Source: Acetomicrobium hydrogeniformans (GTDB lineage Bacteria > Synergistota > Synergistia > Synergistales > JAFGMB01). Taken from it: DNA of 64,000 bases. The stretch covers positions 400,324 through 464,323 of the forward strand of contig JAENYO010000003.1 in the NCBI GenBank assembly GCA_016841745.1. Direction: 5' to 3'. Shown piece after piece: positions 62,265-64,000 of this stretch. The notes below the pieces were generated by a model, which saw nothing but the letters and a program-made list of their open reading frames with translations, searched no databases and was not told the DNA's origin. Numbering within the stretch: position 1 is the stretch's first letter; each line of letters starts with the position of its first letter. The position numbers and the translations under genes were made by a program.

Positions 62265-62308
62265 AGTCTTTGAATATGAAACAGGTTCGAAATAATAGAT
62301 TCAGGGAC

Positions 62309-63151
62309 CTACTGTTCAAAGGCCTCCAGGGTGTTAAGCAGAAGCATGGCAATGGTCATGGGACCTATGCCGCCGGGTACGGGGGTTATGTAAGAAGCCT
62401 TTTCTTTCAATGCCTCGAAGTCCACATCTCCCACGAGTCCCTCCTCGAGCCGGTTTATCCCTACGTCAACTATTACCGCTCCCTCTTTGACCATGTCAGC
62501 CGTAAGGAATTTTGCCTTTCCTATCGCTGCTACTATGATATCGGCCTCTTTTGTATAGCTGGCCATGTCCTTCGTCCTGCTGTGACAGACGGTAACTGTA
62601 GCGTTCTTTCCCATGAACATGTGGGCTATGGGTTTGCCCACTATGTTGCTCCGGCCCAGCACGACGGCCCTTTTTCCTTCAAGTTCTATTCCGTATTCAT
62701 TCAGAAGGTACATTATACCCTTGGGTGTACAGGGTTCCGTCCCTTTAAGCCCTGTAACAAGCTTTCCCATGTTTATGGGGTGGAATCCGTCCACATCCTT
62801 TTCAGGCTTTATGGCGGCTATTATGCTGTCGCTGTTAATGTGGCGGGGCAGAGGCAGCTGCACCAGGATCCCGTCTATGCGGGGGTCGTTGTTCATCTCC
62901 TCCACCAGGGAGAGAAGTTCATCCTGGGTGGTCTCCTCGGGAAGGCGATGGAGGATGGAGTCAAAACCCACTGCCTTGCAGGCCTTCTCCTTCTGTCCCA
63001 CGTATACCCTGGAAGCGGGGTTCTCTCCAACTATCACTACGGCAAGGCCGGGGACTCCCCTGCCTTCTCCCTTGAGTCTTTCCACTTCTACCGCTATCTT
63101 GTCCCTTACCAGGGCGGCTGTTTTCTTTCCATCAAGAAGCCGGGCTGTCAA
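62309..63151 (-). CDS. folD: Methylenetetrahydrofolate dehydrogenase/cyclohydrolase
   Basis: A 280-residue bifunctional enzyme of one-carbon metabolism that interconverts 5,10-methylene-THF and 10-formyl-THF. SRVYVGQKEKACKAVG contains the catalytic Tyr/Lys; EVDGFHPINMGKL, AVVLGRSNIVGKPIAHMF and the end YITPVPGGIGPMTIAMLL are the FolD signatures. Single domain, normal length. It lies about 110 bases downstream of the folate-type ECF gene on the same strand. Confidence 0.95.
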   Translation of the reverse strand: MTARLLDGKKTAALVRDKIAVEVERLKGEGRGVPGLAVVIVGENPASRVYVGQKEKACKAVGFDSILHRLPEETTQDELLSLVEEMNNDPRIDGILVQLPLPRHINSDSIIAAIKPEKDVDGFHPINMGKLVTGLKGTEPCTPKGIMYLLNEYGIELEGKRAVVLGRSNIVGKPIAHMFMGKNATVTVCHSRTKDMASYTKEADIIVAAIGKAKFLTADMVKEGAVIVDVGINRLEEGLVGDVDFEALKEKASYITPVPGGIGPMTIAMLLLNTLEAFEQ

Positions 63152-63258
63152 TATAAAGACACTTCCTTTCAGGTTACTGTTATTCAGTTACTTCTTTTTT
63201 TGTTTTCCTGGTTTTTCTGACAGGTCTTTCTGACTCTGTTCTGGATCCATGGTCTCCT

Positions 63259-63792
63259 TCAGCTGGTGGTACCTCTTAGAGGTGATGCTACTTTCCTTCC
63301 TATCCTCTCTGCAAAGAGTGCATAGACGGGTACGGTGAAGCAGAAGGCTATGGCCCTTGGAGGAAGGGTAGTCCACAGGGGTATGCCGAAGAGTATCTTC
63401 AGGAAATAGGGCACAAGTACCATGGATGTTACGAAGAGGCCCGCCCCGCAGGCAATGACCAGGCGGGGAAAGGTGACCTTATCCCTTCCCAGCAGGTTAA
63501 GCACGAGGCCAGGTATTATTCCGGTCAGGGCGGCGCTGAGGGTGAAGTGGGGCATGTAGGCTCCCATTGGGTTCAGTATAAAGCCCACTATGTCTCCAAG
63601 GGCTCCAACCATCCCTCCAGCCAGCGGTCCAAGGAAGAGGCCCGCAAATACCACGGGAAAGTTCCCCAGGCCTATCCTTATCCCTTCCACTCCCCCTATG
63701 CTTATCCTCACGCTGGCAAACCGCACGAGGATTATGTTAAGGCTCACAAGCAGGCCCAGGGTTACAAGTCTGTGGGTGTCCATTCTTTTCAT
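63259..63792 (-). CDS. folT: ECF transporter substrate-binding component, folate family
   Basis: A 177-residue membrane protein with five to six helices. The segments ISIGGVEGIRIGLGNFPVVFAG, GGMVGALGDIVGFILNPMGAY and PHFTLSAALTGIIPGLVL match the folate (FolT-like) S components that dock onto the shared EcfAAT module. PLWTTLPPRAIAF near the end agrees. folD next door supports folate as the ligand. The best start is 63792, but the AAAGGAG site is rather far and another ATG lies out of frame between them. No EcfA or EcfT genes are in the window. Confidence 0.82.
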   Translation of the reverse strand: MKRMDTHRLVTLGLLVSLNIILVRFASVRISIGGVEGIRIGLGNFPVVFAGLFLGPLAGGMVGALGDIVGFILNPMGAYMPHFTLSAALTGIIPGLVLNLLGRDKVTFPRLVIACGAGLFVTSMVLVPYFLKILFGIPLWTTLPPRAIAFCFTVPVYALFAERIGRKVASPLRGTTS

Positions 63793-63832
63793 TCGTTCTT
63801 TCCATGCTCCTTTTTGTTCTTATAAAAGGAAG

Positions 63833-63888
63833 GGGAGATCCGCCTAAGGAGGTGTAATCCTTTGAAGGGGGGGGTCGGGGGATCTCCC
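63833..63888 (-). promoter_or_regulatory. Structured leader / attenuator-like hairpin of folT
   Basis: On the - strand GGGAGATCC pairs perfectly with GGATCTCCC across a 38-base interior that holds a second stem (AAGGA/TCCTT) and a run of eight Cs. T-rich sequence follows, then the folT ribosome site. The layout suggests transcription attenuation. I could not fit it to the tetrahydrofolate riboswitch consensus. Confidence 0.45.
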
Positions 63889-63951
63889 TGCGCAGTAATC
63901 GCTTGTGTTGTTACTGTTACTGTTCCTGTTACTCTATGGTTGATGCTTCAC

Positions 63952-64000
63952 CTAGAAGAGGCCTGATATGTTCCCTTCGTTATCTATGTCTATCTTCAGG
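63952..64000 (-). CDS. C-terminal end of an unidentified protein (partial)
   Basis: The - strand frame entering from the right edge reads LKIDIDNEGNISGLF and then TAG at 63952-63954. It has protein-like character and the same orientation as folT, but it is too short to identify. Confidence 0.35.
   Translation of the reverse strand, partial: LKIDIDNEGNISGLF

Noticed and set aside
62270..63220. 316-codon + strand frame across folD
   Set aside because: Antisense shadow of an unambiguous FolD enzyme; rich in His, Tyr and Cys without family features.
63793..63951. Known tetrahydrofolate riboswitch upstream of folT
   Set aside because: The conserved THF aptamer segments could not be found on the - strand; only a generic hairpin is supported.
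1..64000. CRISPR array, tRNA or rRNA genes, insertion sequences, prophage
   Set aside because: No repeat-spacer pattern, cloverleaf sequence, transposase or integrase motif was seen on either strand by eye; a covariance or profile search could still find short elements.

Overview
The window reads as chromosomal DNA from an anaerobic, Gram-negative-type (diderm) amino-acid fermenter, most like the phylum Synergistota. This is inferred from content, not from a marker gene. It carries a complete V/A-type ATPase, two TRAP transporter systems, many amino-acid racemases, dehydrogenases, deaminases and amidohydrolases, oxygen-sensitive Fe-S dehydratases, and a heptosyltransferase-like (GT9) gene of the kind used in LPS synthesis. 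No rRNA, tRNA, CRISPR array, insertion sequence or prophage was seen. Genes are dense, often overlapping as ATGA, and mostly on the + strand.

Region 1 (1-4.7 kb): the tail of an HpcH/HpaI-type aldolase, a PAS histidine kinase with its LuxR-type response regulator, four very small genes (two of them tandem paralogues), and an orphan HEAGH metalloprotease related to the FtsH protease domain. Region 2 (4.8-12.9 kb): a probable operon of TRAP dctPQM, citC, citD, a GT9 gene and citX. citE and citF are absent and citD appears frameshifted, so this looks like a decaying citrate-lyase locus. A c-di-GMP-I riboswitch with a terminator then precedes a MASE3-GGDEF diguanylate cyclase. Region 3 (13-17.3 kb): a flavodoxin-fold oxidoreductase, an N-carbamoyl-amino-acid hydrolase-like enzyme, an Fe-S aldo/keto reductase and a small isoprenylcysteine methyltransferase-like membrane protein.

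Region 4 (17.5-30.9 kb) is the most unusual. It holds a DapF-fold epimerase-like protein, an Asp/Glu-racemase-family protein, two saccharopine-dehydrogenase-family proteins, a GntR/FCD regulator, NhaC and YfcC transporters, an opine dehydrogenase, an M20 amidohydrolase with a decayed partial copy of itself, and an MFS transporter. A shared TGAATACAT motif lies at the promoters of the epimerase gene, the regulator and the second saccharopine-dehydrogenase gene. I infer a GntR-controlled pathway for an opine-like or D-amino-acid-derived substrate. Region 5 (31-33.8 kb): two exported or anchored proteins of unknown function on the - strand and an MmcQ/YjbR protein.

Region 6 (33.9-42.5 kb): a V/A-ATPase operon in the order D-G/H-C-I-K-F-E-A-B. 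Its c subunit lacks the usual Na+ ligands. Region 7 (42.5-49 kb): a YqiA-like esterase, a DUF4332 protein, NAD synthetase, a DUF1848 protein, an aldehyde dehydrogenase and a polysaccharide deacetylase. Region 8 (49-62.2 kb): an RpiR regulator, an ornithine-cyclodeaminase-family enzyme, a second TRAP system, a CyuA-type desulfidase, RidA, both aconitase X subunits, a fused L-serine dehydratase, and an APC permease preceded by three small membrane proteins in overlapping frames. The set suits uptake and dehydration or deamination of hydroxylated amino acids such as cis-3-hydroxyproline, serine and cysteine. Region 9 (62.2-64 kb, - strand): folD and a FolT-like ECF transporter S component with a structured leader.
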